Assembly (NCBI RefSeq): GCF_009931655.1
Contig: NZ_CP047984.1
Span: 248,001 to 312,000, forward strand
From: Pontibacter russatus
Lineage (GTDB): Bacteria; Bacteroidota; Bacteroidia; Cytophagales; Hymenobacteraceae
DNA length: 64,000 nucleotides
Direction: 5' to 3'
In this document: positions 35,564 to 44,468 of the stretch, one piece after another
Position numbering within the stretch: the stretch's first letter is position 1
Layout: each line of letters opens with the position of its first letter
The notes under the pieces: generated by a model
Told to the model about the DNA's origin: nothing
What the model saw: the letters and a program-made list of their open reading frames with translations, nothing else
Databases searched by the model: none
Made by a program: the position numbers and the translations under genes

Positions 35564-35959
35564 CTATTCACCTGGCACCGTGGCCAGTGTAACGCTTGCA
35601 TTCAGGTTTTTGGCGATGCCGGCCACCCTCACCAGGTGCTCTACCGGCACGCTCTTGTCTACGTGTAACACCACGGCACCCTCCTCCGTTCCCTGCAGCA
35701 GGGCCGTCAGTTGCGGTTCAATGTCGTCGAGCGCAATGGGCTTCTCGTTCAGGTAGTACTTCAGGTCCTCTGTTATAGTGACGCTGATCTTCTGCATGGT
35801 GATGTCAGAGGCCTTGCTGGTGGGCAGGCTGACCGGCAGACCCGTGGGTGCCACGAAGTTTGAGGTGAGCATGAAAAATATCAGCAACAGGAAGATGATG
35901 TCCGTCATGGAGGACATGCTGAACTCAGCGTTTATCCTGTTTTTGGAGCGTAGATTCAT
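35564..35959 (-). CDS. ExbD/TolR-family biopolymer transport protein
   Basis: 131 residues. Single N-terminal membrane helix (about 18-40, MTDIIFLLLIFFMLTSNFV) containing the conserved Asp of the proton path. The periplasmic domain is of ExbD/TolR type (TITEDLKYYLNEKPIALDD, VVLHVDKSVPVEHLVRV). Starts 2 nt after exbB stops. Partner of the ExbB and TonB-like proteins beside it. Confidence 0.93.
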   Translation of the reverse strand: MNLRSKNRINAEFSMSSMTDIIFLLLIFFMLTSNFVAPTGLPVSLPTSKASDITMQKISVTITEDLKYYLNEKPIALDDIEPQLTALLQGTEEGAVVLHVDKSVPVEHLVRVAGIAKNLNASVTLATVPGE

Positions 35960-35961
35960 TT

Positions 35962-36666
35962 CTAAAGCTGTGGTTCTTGTAATAGATCGAGGAACTCGAT
36001 GGAAGAGTATTCCATGCCATGCACAATGCTGTCAATTTTCGATACCAGGTAGTTGTAACCAACATAGGCCGGAAGACCGATAATCAGACCCGCTGCTGTC
36101 GTCACCATGGCTTCATATATACCACCCGATAATAGCTTTGGGCTGATGGAGCCCTCGGCCTGCGCAATGGCGATGAAAGCCTGAATCATACCCGTTACCG
36201 TTCCGAGGAAGCCCAGCATCGGGGCGGCTCCGGCGATGGTAGCCAGGGAAGAAAGATTTTTCTCAAGGCGGCTAATCTCTATCTTGCCTACGTTCTCAAT
36301 AGAAGTCTCGATGTTCTTAAGGGGGTTTCCGATCCGGGTGAGGCCTTTCTCAATCATGCGTGCGACAGGGGTGTTAGTCTGCGCGCACAGCATTTTTGCG
36401 CCGCTTATATCCCCGGCAAGCACCATCTTCTTGATCCGGTCGTTGAAACCATCGGGATTTTTGGCGGCTTTCTTCAGGGTGAGGAAGCGCTCCACGAAGA
36501 TATAGATCGCGGCCAGGGACAATATCGCCAGCGGGATCATCGCCCAGCCTCCCGCCAGGGCAAGGTCAATAAGCCGTACTGAATCAGGTCCCGATCCGGC
36601 ACCCTCTGCCAGGGCTGCAGTTGTGTCAGCTGCTGTAGTTGTGATTTGTAATAAGAGTGATGTCAT
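35962..36666 (-). CDS. ExbB/TolQ-family motor protein
   Basis: 234 residues from the ATG at 36666, which lies 1 nt after the upstream stop (TAACATG). A longer frame would extend into the SPOR gene. Three transmembrane helices (about 38-60, 140-165, 180-205), with the MotA/TolQ/ExbB signature around LATIAGAAPMLGFLGTVTGMIQAF and a Gly/Ala-rich third helix ALVTTAAGLIIGLP-like. Forms the proton channel with ExbD. Confidence 0.93.
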   Translation of the reverse strand: MTSLLLQITTTAADTTAALAEGAGSGPDSVRLIDLALAGGWAMIPLAILSLAAIYIFVERFLTLKKAAKNPDGFNDRIKKMVLAGDISGAKMLCAQTNTPVARMIEKGLTRIGNPLKNIETSIENVGKIEISRLEKNLSSLATIAGAAPMLGFLGTVTGMIQAFIAIAQAEGSISPKLLSGGIYEAMVTTAAGLIIGLPAYVGYNYLVSKIDSIVHGMEYSSIEFLDLLQEPQL

Positions 36667-36667
36667 G

Positions 36668-37828
36668 TTAGTAATTAAGTACCCAAATTGTTTCTCCGAA
36701 TGATTTTTTATAGTCTTTAAGCGCCGCCTTTGCTTCGTCGGGTGTGGCAAAGTCGGCTACAGAAACCCGGTAAAGTTTGCCGGACTTGCCAGGCAACAGC
36801 ATTTTGGAGGCGAAGCCTGCCTCGCGCACCGCCTCGCGGCGGTTTTCTGCATTCTCCGCGGTAGAGTAGCCACCGATGATGATATAGGAACGGCCGGTCT
36901 CAGCCTTTATCGTCATGACAGGTTTCTCCGGAGCCTTGATTTCCTCTGCCAATGGCGCGACCTCTGTTTCTGCTTGGCTGTCAACGCTTTTTATGTGCGC
37001 ATCTGCAGTGATGCTTTCACTTGCTGACACCGCTGTGCCAGTTCCGAATGGCGGAGCCAGCACCGTTTCTTCTTCCGCTACCGGGGCTTCCACAGGCAGT
37101 ATGCTGCTGTAGTTCGCCGCCTGCTCCTCCACAGTAAAGGGTACATAGTCTGAGGCATACTTGCTGGCAGTTGCACCGTTGCTTGCGGCATAACCGGAGT
37201 TGAACAGCGCAACCGGGTTCAGGCTGCTGATGTTGTAATCGGCCTGCAGCGACAGGAAATAAAGGGCTGTGCCCGTCAAACCCGCCAGCGCCAAGCCCGC
37301 AGCAACGTTGTAGGCGCGCTTCAGGCGCTTCTGCAACGGCTGCCGCTGCAACTGGTGCTCCTGCTGGCGCTCTTTTATGAGGGCGCGCAATACGGCAGGC
37401 TCCTCTATCCTGACCGGCCTTGCCACCAGTTCGGGCAGACCGAAGCTGTCCTCCAGCAGGTTGTCGCCTTCTGTATATTCAAACTGAATTTTGTGCTCAG
37501 GGCTGTATCTGAAAATGCCTATATCCTTCAATTCAAACCGGTTTTCCGCCTGCAGGCGCGCCTTTGCCCGGTACACGAATGAAGCCACCAGTTGCTGCGC
37601 CTCCTCCACCGGCAAGTTATCCCGGTAAGCGATTGTGCTGATCAGCAAACCGTCGTTCAGCACCAGTTTTTCGTTAAAAGCAATCTTTTTGGAGGGCGGT
37701 GCAAAAGAGTGCCTCACCGGATTGATTTTAGCGGACACATACCGTGTTATCAGCCCACCGAAATCGGGTATGATAACGCAGTCGTTGTCATAAAGCAGTG
37801 ACTTAATGTGCTTCTCAACCATAAGCAA
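36668..37828 (-). CDS. HU-CCDC81 and SPOR domain protein
   Basis: 386 residues. Two N-terminal HU-CCDC81-bac-type domains (about 1-140, HIKSLLYDNDCVIIPDFGGLITRY, then ARLQAENRFELKDIGIFRY), a basic stretch and one membrane helix (about 172-192). A low-complexity periplasmic linker follows, then a C-terminal SPOR domain (about 310-386, RSYIIIGGYSTAENAENR). SPOR domains bind denuded peptidoglycan at division sites. The topology puts the HU-like domains in the cytoplasm and SPOR in the periplasm. The start could also be the second Met two codons in. Sits 3 nt after the barrel gene and 1 nt before exbB. Confidence 0.85.
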   Translation of the reverse strand: MLMVEKHIKSLLYDNDCVIIPDFGGLITRYVSAKINPVRHSFAPPSKKIAFNEKLVLNDGLLISTIAYRDNLPVEEAQQLVASFVYRAKARLQAENRFELKDIGIFRYSPEHKIQFEYTEGDNLLEDSFGLPELVARPVRIEEPAVLRALIKERQQEHQLQRQPLQKRLKRAYNVAAGLALAGLTGTALYFLSLQADYNISSLNPVALFNSGYAASNGATASKYASDYVPFTVEEQAANYSSILPVEAPVAEEETVLAPPFGTGTAVSASESITADAHIKSVDSQAETEVAPLAEEIKAPEKPVMTIKAETGRSYIIIGGYSTAENAENRREAVREAGFASKMLLPGKSGKLYRVSVADFATPDEAKAALKDYKKSFGETIWVLNY

Positions 37829-37831
37829 ATT

Positions 37832-39526
37832 TTAGAATGAGTAAGTAACGCCTCCAATCAGGTTCAAGCTCTTGCCCGGGTAGTTGACGAATCTTTCGTA
37901 CTTCTTCCCAAACAGGTTGTTGGCCATCAGAAACACCGTGAAGTTGTTTGTGAAGCGGTAGTCTGCCTTCAGGTTCAAGTCCACGATGGTGTCTGTCTCA
38001 CGCAACGCGTGGGTTCCGTCGGGGCCGGTAACCTGCCCAAACGAGCTTCCAATATAATAAAGTTCTGAATTAAAGAGAATCTTGTCGTAGAAGTTGTAGG
38101 TGCCGTAAACGCTTGCCAGCAGTTCGGGGCGATGAAAGGGATGCTCCAAGGAGGCGGTATTATAGTTGTTATAATCAGCCTTTACACCCAGCCTGAACTC
38201 ATCGGAGTAATTAAAGGACGCCTCTGTATAAAAATTCAGAACATTTGTCACGCCGTCGTCATACACCAGCTCAAACTTGGCTGGGTTGAGCGGTGAGTTG
38301 TTGTAGAAGTACAGGTTACGGTAGTTCTGGTAGGCGACGCGCGCGTTCAGCTGCACGTAGTTGGCAATGTTGGCCTGCATGCCGCCATATATCTCCAGGC
38401 CCTTGTTGATGTCGGCTACCCGTGCATCAGGCGCCAGCCACGGGTTCTCCTGTGTCAGCTGGTATAAAGTAACCCTTTCCAGATCGCCGCCTAAACCAGC
38501 ATATAACAGCAGGTTACCTTCAATAGGCTCTACCCCTACACGAACCATCGGGTATATATTCACCTTCTTGGCGTTGTTGACGGTATCGCCGGTATACGCC
38601 ACCTTGGCGCCCAGCGTCAGGCGCAGGGCATTCAGCTGGCGCTCGTAGGCCGCACCCAGCTTCACAAAATTCCGGCTAAAGAAAAGCGAATCCTTCTGCG
38701 AAAGGAAGGAAAGGTCTGCATCAACCCGGAAGGCCGATGTTTCGTCTATGCCGTACTCGCTGCGCAGTTTGAGGGCCAGGTTGCTCTCGCTCATGTCGTA
38801 GCGGTCGTTCAGGTAGCGGAACTGCACATCCCCTTTGTACTGGAATGGCGCATCCGAGGAGTGGTTGTGCAGGAAGCCCTCCGCCGACACCCGGTTAAAA
38901 ACCTGCCGAATGGAATCCTTCTCCACTTCCTGATCTCCCTCCAGCGCCGGCTCGTAGCCATAGAAGTGGTACTTGTCGCGGCCGTAGTGCAGCTTGCCTC
39001 CGGCGGTGAACCCCTTCATATAGCGCTCACCGTGCAGGGAGATGTCCGAGTTGGCAACGGCGGAATTGCCTTTGTCAACGGGGCCGCGGCCGGAACCGAT
39101 ATGGCTCACTTCCGCGCCAAGGTCCGCTGTTTCGCTGCGTTTGTTATGAAAGTAGCCCTTCAGGTAAAGCGATGCATAATTCCCGATTCCGGCTTTCAGG
39201 TAATTGCCATATAGCTTCGTGAGCTCGTCCTGCTTTATGGTGAGCACGCGCATCTGAAGCTCTATGTCCTGCTCCGGCAGGCGGTAGTCGGCAAAACGGT
39301 AGCGCACGTTGCGGTCGCCGGTCTCGGGCGGGTCGATCCGGAATTTCTCGAAGTTGCGGGCTGCCTGGGGCAACTCTATCACGCGGTCTTTCTCCACCAC
39401 CACCTCCGTGTCCTCCAGTTTGGCGCCTTCGCCCCAGCCCTGCGTTTGCGCCTGTGCATCGTTGAGGTAGCTGTACCCCACACTCATAACAATGGCAAGC
39501 GAGGCTAATCTTACTTTATTTCTCAT
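37832..39526 (-). CDS. Outer-membrane beta-barrel protein, TonB-receptor-like but without a plug
   Basis: 564 residues. Signal peptide (about 1-26, ending AQAQ). A short N-terminal segment EDTEVVVEKDRVIELPQAARN looks like the start of a TonB-receptor plug, but the plug domain is absent and strands begin by about residue 100. The rest has alternating aromatic beta-strands ending NLIGGVTYSF with a terminal Phe. It is an intact gene, not a fragment, and is 3 nt from the SPOR gene. Possibly the outer-membrane partner of the ExbB/ExbD/TonB-like complex encoded just downstream. Confidence 0.8.
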   Translation of the reverse strand: MRNKVRLASLAIVMSVGYSYLNDAQAQTQGWGEGAKLEDTEVVVEKDRVIELPQAARNFEKFRIDPPETGDRNVRYRFADYRLPEQDIELQMRVLTIKQDELTKLYGNYLKAGIGNYASLYLKGYFHNKRSETADLGAEVSHIGSGRGPVDKGNSAVANSDISLHGERYMKGFTAGGKLHYGRDKYHFYGYEPALEGDQEVEKDSIRQVFNRVSAEGFLHNHSSDAPFQYKGDVQFRYLNDRYDMSESNLALKLRSEYGIDETSAFRVDADLSFLSQKDSLFFSRNFVKLGAAYERQLNALRLTLGAKVAYTGDTVNNAKKVNIYPMVRVGVEPIEGNLLLYAGLGGDLERVTLYQLTQENPWLAPDARVADINKGLEIYGGMQANIANYVQLNARVAYQNYRNLYFYNNSPLNPAKFELVYDDGVTNVLNFYTEASFNYSDEFRLGVKADYNNYNTASLEHPFHRPELLASVYGTYNFYDKILFNSELYYIGSSFGQVTGPDGTHALRETDTIVDLNLKADYRFTNNFTVFLMANNLFGKKYERFVNYPGKSLNLIGGVTYSF

Positions 39527-39569
39527 GTTTTGATGATCCTAAACTAAACTGCTTTTGAACTTCCTTTGC

Positions 39570-42500
39570 CTACTCCTGCCCCGTTGTGTCCACCTCCGGC
39601 TCCAGGTCCAGCGAATCGATCCGGGGTTGGAGCTCGAGTGAGTCGCCTTGTTCCTCTATATCCAGCGAATCGCTCTGAGGCTTCATATCAAGCGAATCTT
39701 GCTGAGGCTGCATGTTCAGGGAATCGCCGGAGGGAACCAGCGTCGGCTGCGGCGCCTGCCCCTGCTGCTGTGGCTGTGTGCCTGCGTTGGTTCCCTCCAT
39801 TTTGGCCAGCTTCTGCTTCGCCTCTGCCACAATCTCTTTGTTTGGCGCGTTCTCAATGATGGAGTTGAGGGTGGCTTTGGCCTGGAACATCTCGTTCAGG
39901 GCCGCATAGTTGTCGGCAATAATCAGGAAGGTCTTGCCCAGCCAGTAATCGTAGTTGGCGTATTTGGTGTTGAAGTCAAACGCCACCTCATTCGACTCCT
40001 TGTATTTCTTCTGCTTGTGAAGAATCTCTGCAATCAGGTACTGCGCCTCCGCCCCGTTCACGTCTGTGGCCGAGGCCACCGCCTCCCGCAGTTCCTTGAG
40101 GGCCTGCTCCAGGTTTCCTTGCGCGTAGGTGGCTTTCCCTCTGAATAAAAGCGCTGTGTTATAGGCATTCAGCGAGGCGTTGCCCTGGCTGATCAGCTCG
40201 TTTGCCGTGCGTTTGGTGGACGTGTAGTCGTTGGTGAGGTAATAGGTTTGCATCAGGCCGGTAAGGGCGGTTTGCTGCTCTTTCCGGTTTGTGGCCAAAT
40301 CGCGCAGGCGGGTGTAATACTTGATGGCCTCAGGATAGTTCTTCGCCTCAAACTCCAGATCAGCCACCCGCTGGATCGCTCTGTTCACATACTCGGATTT
40401 GTTTTCTTCGATCACCTGCTTCATGCGCGGCAAGCCTTTCTGCATGTTGTTCTGGCGCAGGTAAGAATCCGCGAGGAAGTACCGGGCATCGGCGCCGTAA
40501 GTGCTCTTCGGGTAAGCCTTTAAGTAAGCCTCGAACTTAGGCACCGCCTGATCATATTTCTGACTGAAGTACAAAGTCTTGGCAGCCTCGTATTCAACGC
40601 TTTCAAGCGCGTTGCTTTCCGGGTTGGCGGCCTTAAACTTATCCAGGTACTCGTCAAACTCATTGCTGCGGTTCTCGGTGCCCAGCATCTCCTGCAGGCT
40701 GTACAGGGCGCCGCTGGCCACACCCGCATCCGGGAACTCTTCTATCACCCGCTTCTGGTCTGCTATAGCCAGGTCATTCTGGCCCAGGTTGGCATATGCC
40801 GTGCCCCGCTTCTGCAGTGCGTTCGGTATCAGCTTGCTGTCAGGCATCAGCCCGATCATGGTGGTAAACTCTTTTACAGCCGCCTGGTAGTTGCCTGCCT
40901 CATAATCAATTACGGCAATCTGGTAATAGGCATCGTCGAGGTACCTGGACTTGGGATATTTGCTGATCAGCTCCTGCAGCGCCTCTTTCGCCATAGCGTC
41001 GCGGTTGTTGATGCTCAGGAGGACACCCTTCTGGAACAGCGCGTAATCGCGGTCAGGGGAACTGGAGGAAATCACCCGCTCATATAGTTTCAGCGCTTCC
41101 GCATAGTTCTTGCCTACATAATAAGTATCGGCCAGCCGGAGCGTGGCGTCGTTGTAGTTGGGGTTGCTCGGCTGAATAGCGTCTAAATAGGCTTTGAAAT
41201 GCGTCTGCGCCTTGTCGTATTCCTTGGTGTTGAAGTACGCGTAGCCAATGCCGTAGCGCGACTTGGTATAATAGTCTTCTTTGGCGTTGGGCGCCGTGCG
41301 GAACACCGCACCATAGCTGTTGATGGCGTCTTTGTAGCGGTTGCCGATGGAATAGGCTTCTCCTTTTACGAAATGGCTCGCGGCGGTCACTTCTTTGTCG
41401 TAAGGATACTGCAGCGACTTGTCGAGCATCTGCACGGCCTGCGGAAACTTGGCGTCGTTGAACAGGTTTACGCCCTGGTGATAGGTCACGCGCTGGTAAG
41501 TCTGCAGAATGCGCCAGCTTTTGTTGGGCAGGCTCTCTATATGGCGGATGGCCTCGGCGTAGTTGTTAGAGCTGAAGTAAGCGTCGCTCAGCAGTTTGTC
41601 TGCCTCCTCCCCCTGCTCCGAGTTGGGGTACTTCTCATTGAACTCCGCAAGCGCATTGATCACCTCCCGGAAGTTGCCAAGTTCGTAATTCACCTGGGCA
41701 TACTTAAGCGTAGCGGCCTCTGTGATGCTCTTGTCCTGGTCGTTCTTCCTTGCCAGATCAAAGGCCGTCAGGGCAAACTGCTTGTTTTCGTCCTTCAGGT
41801 AGCTTAGGCCAAGGTAGTAGGCCGCGTTCTGGCCAAGTGAGTCTTTCTGCAGCGCCACTTCCTTGAAGTTGGCGATGGCGTTTTTGTAGTTGTTGTTCTT
41901 ATAGTCCGTAAAGGCGATTTTATACTGCACCGTCGGCTCGAGGGTGCGCTTGCCGTCGGCAAACTGGCTGAAATACTTTTCGGCGGTTTTGTAGTCTGCC
42001 TTCTGATAATAAGCGTCTCCCACCAGCAGGGCGATGTCGTCGGCCTGCTGCACCGGGGGCGTTCTGGCCAAGGCCGCCTCGCCATACCGGATCACCTCAT
42101 ATATGTCGTCCTCCTTGTACAGGATCTCTGTAATCATATAGGGTACAATATTGGCGTACGCCTCGTTCTTCTCCGCAATTTTCAAGTCGGCTTTTGCGGC
42201 GGCGTAGTCGCCTTTGCGGTAGGCTATATAGCCGGCGTAGTAGTTGGAGGCATAGGCGAAGCGGTGCTCATCCTCCCGGAAGCCGTTCGTCTTGTTCTTG
42301 TCAAAGTAAATTTTGGCGTTGTCGAAATCCTTGGTGGCAAAGTAAGAGTAGCCCAGCTTGAACTCCAGCTCCTTATTCTGCTTGATGCCAAGCAGGTGCG
42401 TAGGAGCCTGCTTCAACAGTTCAATGGCTTTTTTATAGTCCTTCTGCTCGAAGTAGTACAGGCCCAGCTCGTAGTTGGCCAGCGCGGTCTTGGGGTGTGC

Positions 42501-42794
42501 AGGGTATTTGTGCGCGAAGTTGAGGATGAGTTGCTCGGCGTCGGGGTGAAACAGGTAAAGGCCGCTGAGCGCATAATAGTACTGGGCATCCGCAGTTTTG
42601 GCATCGTCGCCCATCAGCGCTATATACTTCTGGAACGCCTCCTGCGCCGCACCGTATTTGGCTCTGTCGAACAGCTCCAGCCCCTCGTGGAAATATCGTT
42701 CTTCGTTGGTAAAAACCTGCGTGTGCTGGGCCACCACCACATGGGAGCCACCCGCCAGTACGGATGCAAGTGCTACTTTGTACGCTATCTTCAT
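39570..42794 (-). CDS. Large periplasmic TPR-repeat protein with DSL-repeat tail
   Basis: 1074 residues. Signal peptide (about 1-22, ending VVVAQ), then almost entirely TPR/Sel1-like helical repeats (e.g. ANYELGLYYFEQKDYKKAIELL, FKLGYSYFATKDFDNAKIYFDKN, ADARYFLADSYLRQN). A Gln/Pro-rich linker and a C-terminal tail of five 9-residue units of the form DSLDMKPQS complete it. First gene of a unit that continues with the plugless barrel (43 nt gap), SPOR, ExbB, ExbD and TonB-like genes. Its position recalls CpoB in tol-pal operons, but it is far larger. Promoter at 42965-42995. Confidence 0.85.
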   Translation of the reverse strand: MKIAYKVALASVLAGGSHVVVAQHTQVFTNEERYFHEGLELFDRAKYGAAQEAFQKYIALMGDDAKTADAQYYYALSGLYLFHPDAEQLILNFAHKYPAHPKTALANYELGLYYFEQKDYKKAIELLKQAPTHLLGIKQNKELEFKLGYSYFATKDFDNAKIYFDKNKTNGFREDEHRFAYASNYYAGYIAYRKGDYAAAKADLKIAEKNEAYANIVPYMITEILYKEDDIYEVIRYGEAALARTPPVQQADDIALLVGDAYYQKADYKTAEKYFSQFADGKRTLEPTVQYKIAFTDYKNNNYKNAIANFKEVALQKDSLGQNAAYYLGLSYLKDENKQFALTAFDLARKNDQDKSITEAATLKYAQVNYELGNFREVINALAEFNEKYPNSEQGEEADKLLSDAYFSSNNYAEAIRHIESLPNKSWRILQTYQRVTYHQGVNLFNDAKFPQAVQMLDKSLQYPYDKEVTAASHFVKGEAYSIGNRYKDAINSYGAVFRTAPNAKEDYYTKSRYGIGYAYFNTKEYDKAQTHFKAYLDAIQPSNPNYNDATLRLADTYYVGKNYAEALKLYERVISSSSPDRDYALFQKGVLLSINNRDAMAKEALQELISKYPKSRYLDDAYYQIAVIDYEAGNYQAAVKEFTTMIGLMPDSKLIPNALQKRGTAYANLGQNDLAIADQKRVIEEFPDAGVASGALYSLQEMLGTENRSNEFDEYLDKFKAANPESNALESVEYEAAKTLYFSQKYDQAVPKFEAYLKAYPKSTYGADARYFLADSYLRQNNMQKGLPRMKQVIEENKSEYVNRAIQRVADLEFEAKNYPEAIKYYTRLRDLATNRKEQQTALTGLMQTYYLTNDYTSTKRTANELISQGNASLNAYNTALLFRGKATYAQGNLEQALKELREAVASATDVNGAEAQYLIAEILHKQKKYKESNEVAFDFNTKYANYDYWLGKTFLIIADNYAALNEMFQAKATLNSIIENAPNKEIVAEAKQKLAKMEGTNAGTQPQQQGQAPQPTLVPSGDSLNMQPQQDSLDMKPQSDSLDIEEQGDSLELQPRIDSLDLEPEVDTTGQE

Positions 42795-42964
42795 ATATAG
42801 TTTAATTGCCTTTGCAGGCCTTCAGACTTCGCTTTTATCTGAGGGAGAACCAGCCGGGATTTTGTGCTCTTTCCCGGCTTCGATGGCTCACCCACCTCAT
42901 CCAAAGTTAATAAAAATTGATTAGCCGCTGCCCGAAAATCGAAAATCTTCTGCCGCCCGGAGCG

Positions 42965-42995
42965 CAAATATTGTGTATTATATATACAATGACAA
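42965..42995 (-). promoter_or_regulatory. Promoter of the TPR-barrel-SPOR-ExbBD-TonB-folC-trmB unit
   Basis: On the minus strand TTG (42995-42993), 20 nt, AATATTTG (42972-42965), one mismatch from TAnnTTTG. Predicts a leader of about 165 nt before the TPR gene. It lies just past the holA stop, so the 8-gene unit can be transcribed alone. Confidence 0.6.
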
Positions 42996-43036
42996 GTTGC
43001 CCCGGAATATTGCATGGCGTGGAAAATATACCGCCG

Positions 43037-44083
43037 TCAGAAGACCAGCGCCTGCGGCACCGGGTGCAACACCTTGAACACCAGTTCCCGCAGAATGGCG
43101 GCGTCTGACATGTCGCCTCCTTCAATGCCCTTAACCTGCAGGTCGGCCACGCGCACAAAATGGATGATGTCGACGCAGCGCTGGCGAGGAAACACCCGCA
43201 GGGCCTGCATATACTCTTTCACCAGAAATCCCCGGTTGCCCAGGCTCCGGCGCACCGCCGCCTCCGACTTGTCGGGGGCCATATGCAGGCACAGCAGCTT
43301 GGTGAAGAAGGAAAACAGCAGCGTGAGGTTGGGGATGAGCGGGTTGTTCTTCGGGTTGGCCTCGAAGTACTGGATGATTCGGTAGGCCTTCAGCGCGTCG
43401 CGGGCGATCAGGGCCGACTGGAGCTCAAAGATATTGTACTCTTTGCTGATGCCGACGTTCTCCTGCACCACCTGCTCGTCAAGGGTTGCGCCCGGCCTGA
43501 GGTTAAGCAGCAGTTTGTCTATCTCATTCACCAGCCGCGACAGGTCCGCCCCGATGTACTCGCTCAGCAGCAGCACCGCCTGCGGCGTGGCCTGCACCCC
43601 TTTCTGCTTCAGGTAACCATTTATCCACGTCGGAACCTGGTTGTCGTACAGCTTTTTGGTGGTGAGCAGCACCGCCCGCTTGCCCACGGCTTTGGCCAGG
43701 CTCTTGCGGCCGTCGAGGGTTTTGTGTTTGTAGCAGAGCACGAGGATGGTGGAGGGCAGCGGATGGTTCAGGTAAGCCTCCAGTTGCTTCACGCCCTCCT
43801 CCTTCTCGATATCCGGAATGCTTTGGGCCTCCTTCACAATCACCACCGACCGCTCTGACATCATCGGGAAACGCTTTGCCTGCAGCAGCACCGTGGCCAC
43901 GTCCACGTCCTTGCCATATAGCACCACCTGGTTAAAGCCTTTCTCGTGCTCCTGCAGGGCGTGCTCGGCTATATAATCCGAAATGAGGTCGATGTAATAA
44001 GGCTCCTCGCCCTGCAGAAAATAGACGGGCGCGAACTGCCGCTTCTTAAGCTGCTCCAGAATGGCCTCGGGGGTGTGCGACAT
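43037..44083 (-). CDS. holA: DNA polymerase III delta subunit
   Basis: 348 residues, clamp-loader wrench subunit. N-terminal AAA+-like domain: FAPVYFLQGEEPYYIDLISDYI, KRFPMMSERSVVIVKEAQSI, LVLCYKHKTLDGRKSL. Then the lid region LLSEYIGADLSRLVNEIDKLLL and the C-terminal collar domain FELQSALIARDALKAYRIIQYF. Length and layout are typical. Monocistronic on the minus strand with a TACTTTTG -7 element upstream at 44146-44153. Confidence 0.94.
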   Translation of the reverse strand: MSHTPEAILEQLKKRQFAPVYFLQGEEPYYIDLISDYIAEHALQEHEKGFNQVVLYGKDVDVATVLLQAKRFPMMSERSVVIVKEAQSIPDIEKEEGVKQLEAYLNHPLPSTILVLCYKHKTLDGRKSLAKAVGKRAVLLTTKKLYDNQVPTWINGYLKQKGVQATPQAVLLLSEYIGADLSRLVNEIDKLLLNLRPGATLDEQVVQENVGISKEYNIFELQSALIARDALKAYRIIQYFEANPKNNPLIPNLTLLFSFFTKLLCLHMAPDKSEAAVRRSLGNRGFLVKEYMQALRVFPRQRCVDIIHFVRVADLQVKGIEGGDMSDAAILRELVFKVLHPVPQALVF

Positions 44084-44145
44084 AGCGGTTTATATATAAA
44101 ATTGAGAAAGACGAGCGGATAACGCTGGTGGCTATATGCCGACCA

Positions 44146-44153
44146 CAAAAGTA
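44146..44153 (-). promoter_or_regulatory. -7 element upstream of holA
   Basis: On the minus strand TACTTTTG fits TAnnTTTG 63 nt before the holA ATG; no clear -33 element. The rest of the roughly 385-nt divergent gap to tyrS has TATATA words but no other feature I can name. Confidence 0.45.
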
Positions 44154-44436
44154 AGCATTGCCCAGTAAGTAACAGAACGAATATGGGAATAAACCTTATA
44201 TATGGGAGCGGCCTAAATAGCTGCTATGCCCCCGCTTGTATTACAGATTAAGGGGTGCCTTCACTCCACTTTTCCTCATTCTCAATCTGAACTTAAGGTA
44301 ACCTTCTCTTATATATAAAGCTAATCTCAAAAGCAGCTGCATAAAATTCTCCGGCAGTACAGCGCTGAGCAAATAGCTCCGCGTGTGTTGCTCGGAAGGT
44401 TCTGGATTTTCACCAGCCAGTCTGCCAACTCTTTTA

Positions 44437-44444
44437 TATATTTG
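44437..44444 (+). promoter_or_regulatory. -7 element upstream of tyrS
   Basis: TATATTTG matches TAnnTTTG 24 nt before the tyrS ATG, implying a very short leader. No room for a T-box. Confidence 0.5.
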
Positions 44445-44468
44445 CCCTGAACTGAGATGTAAGCATTC

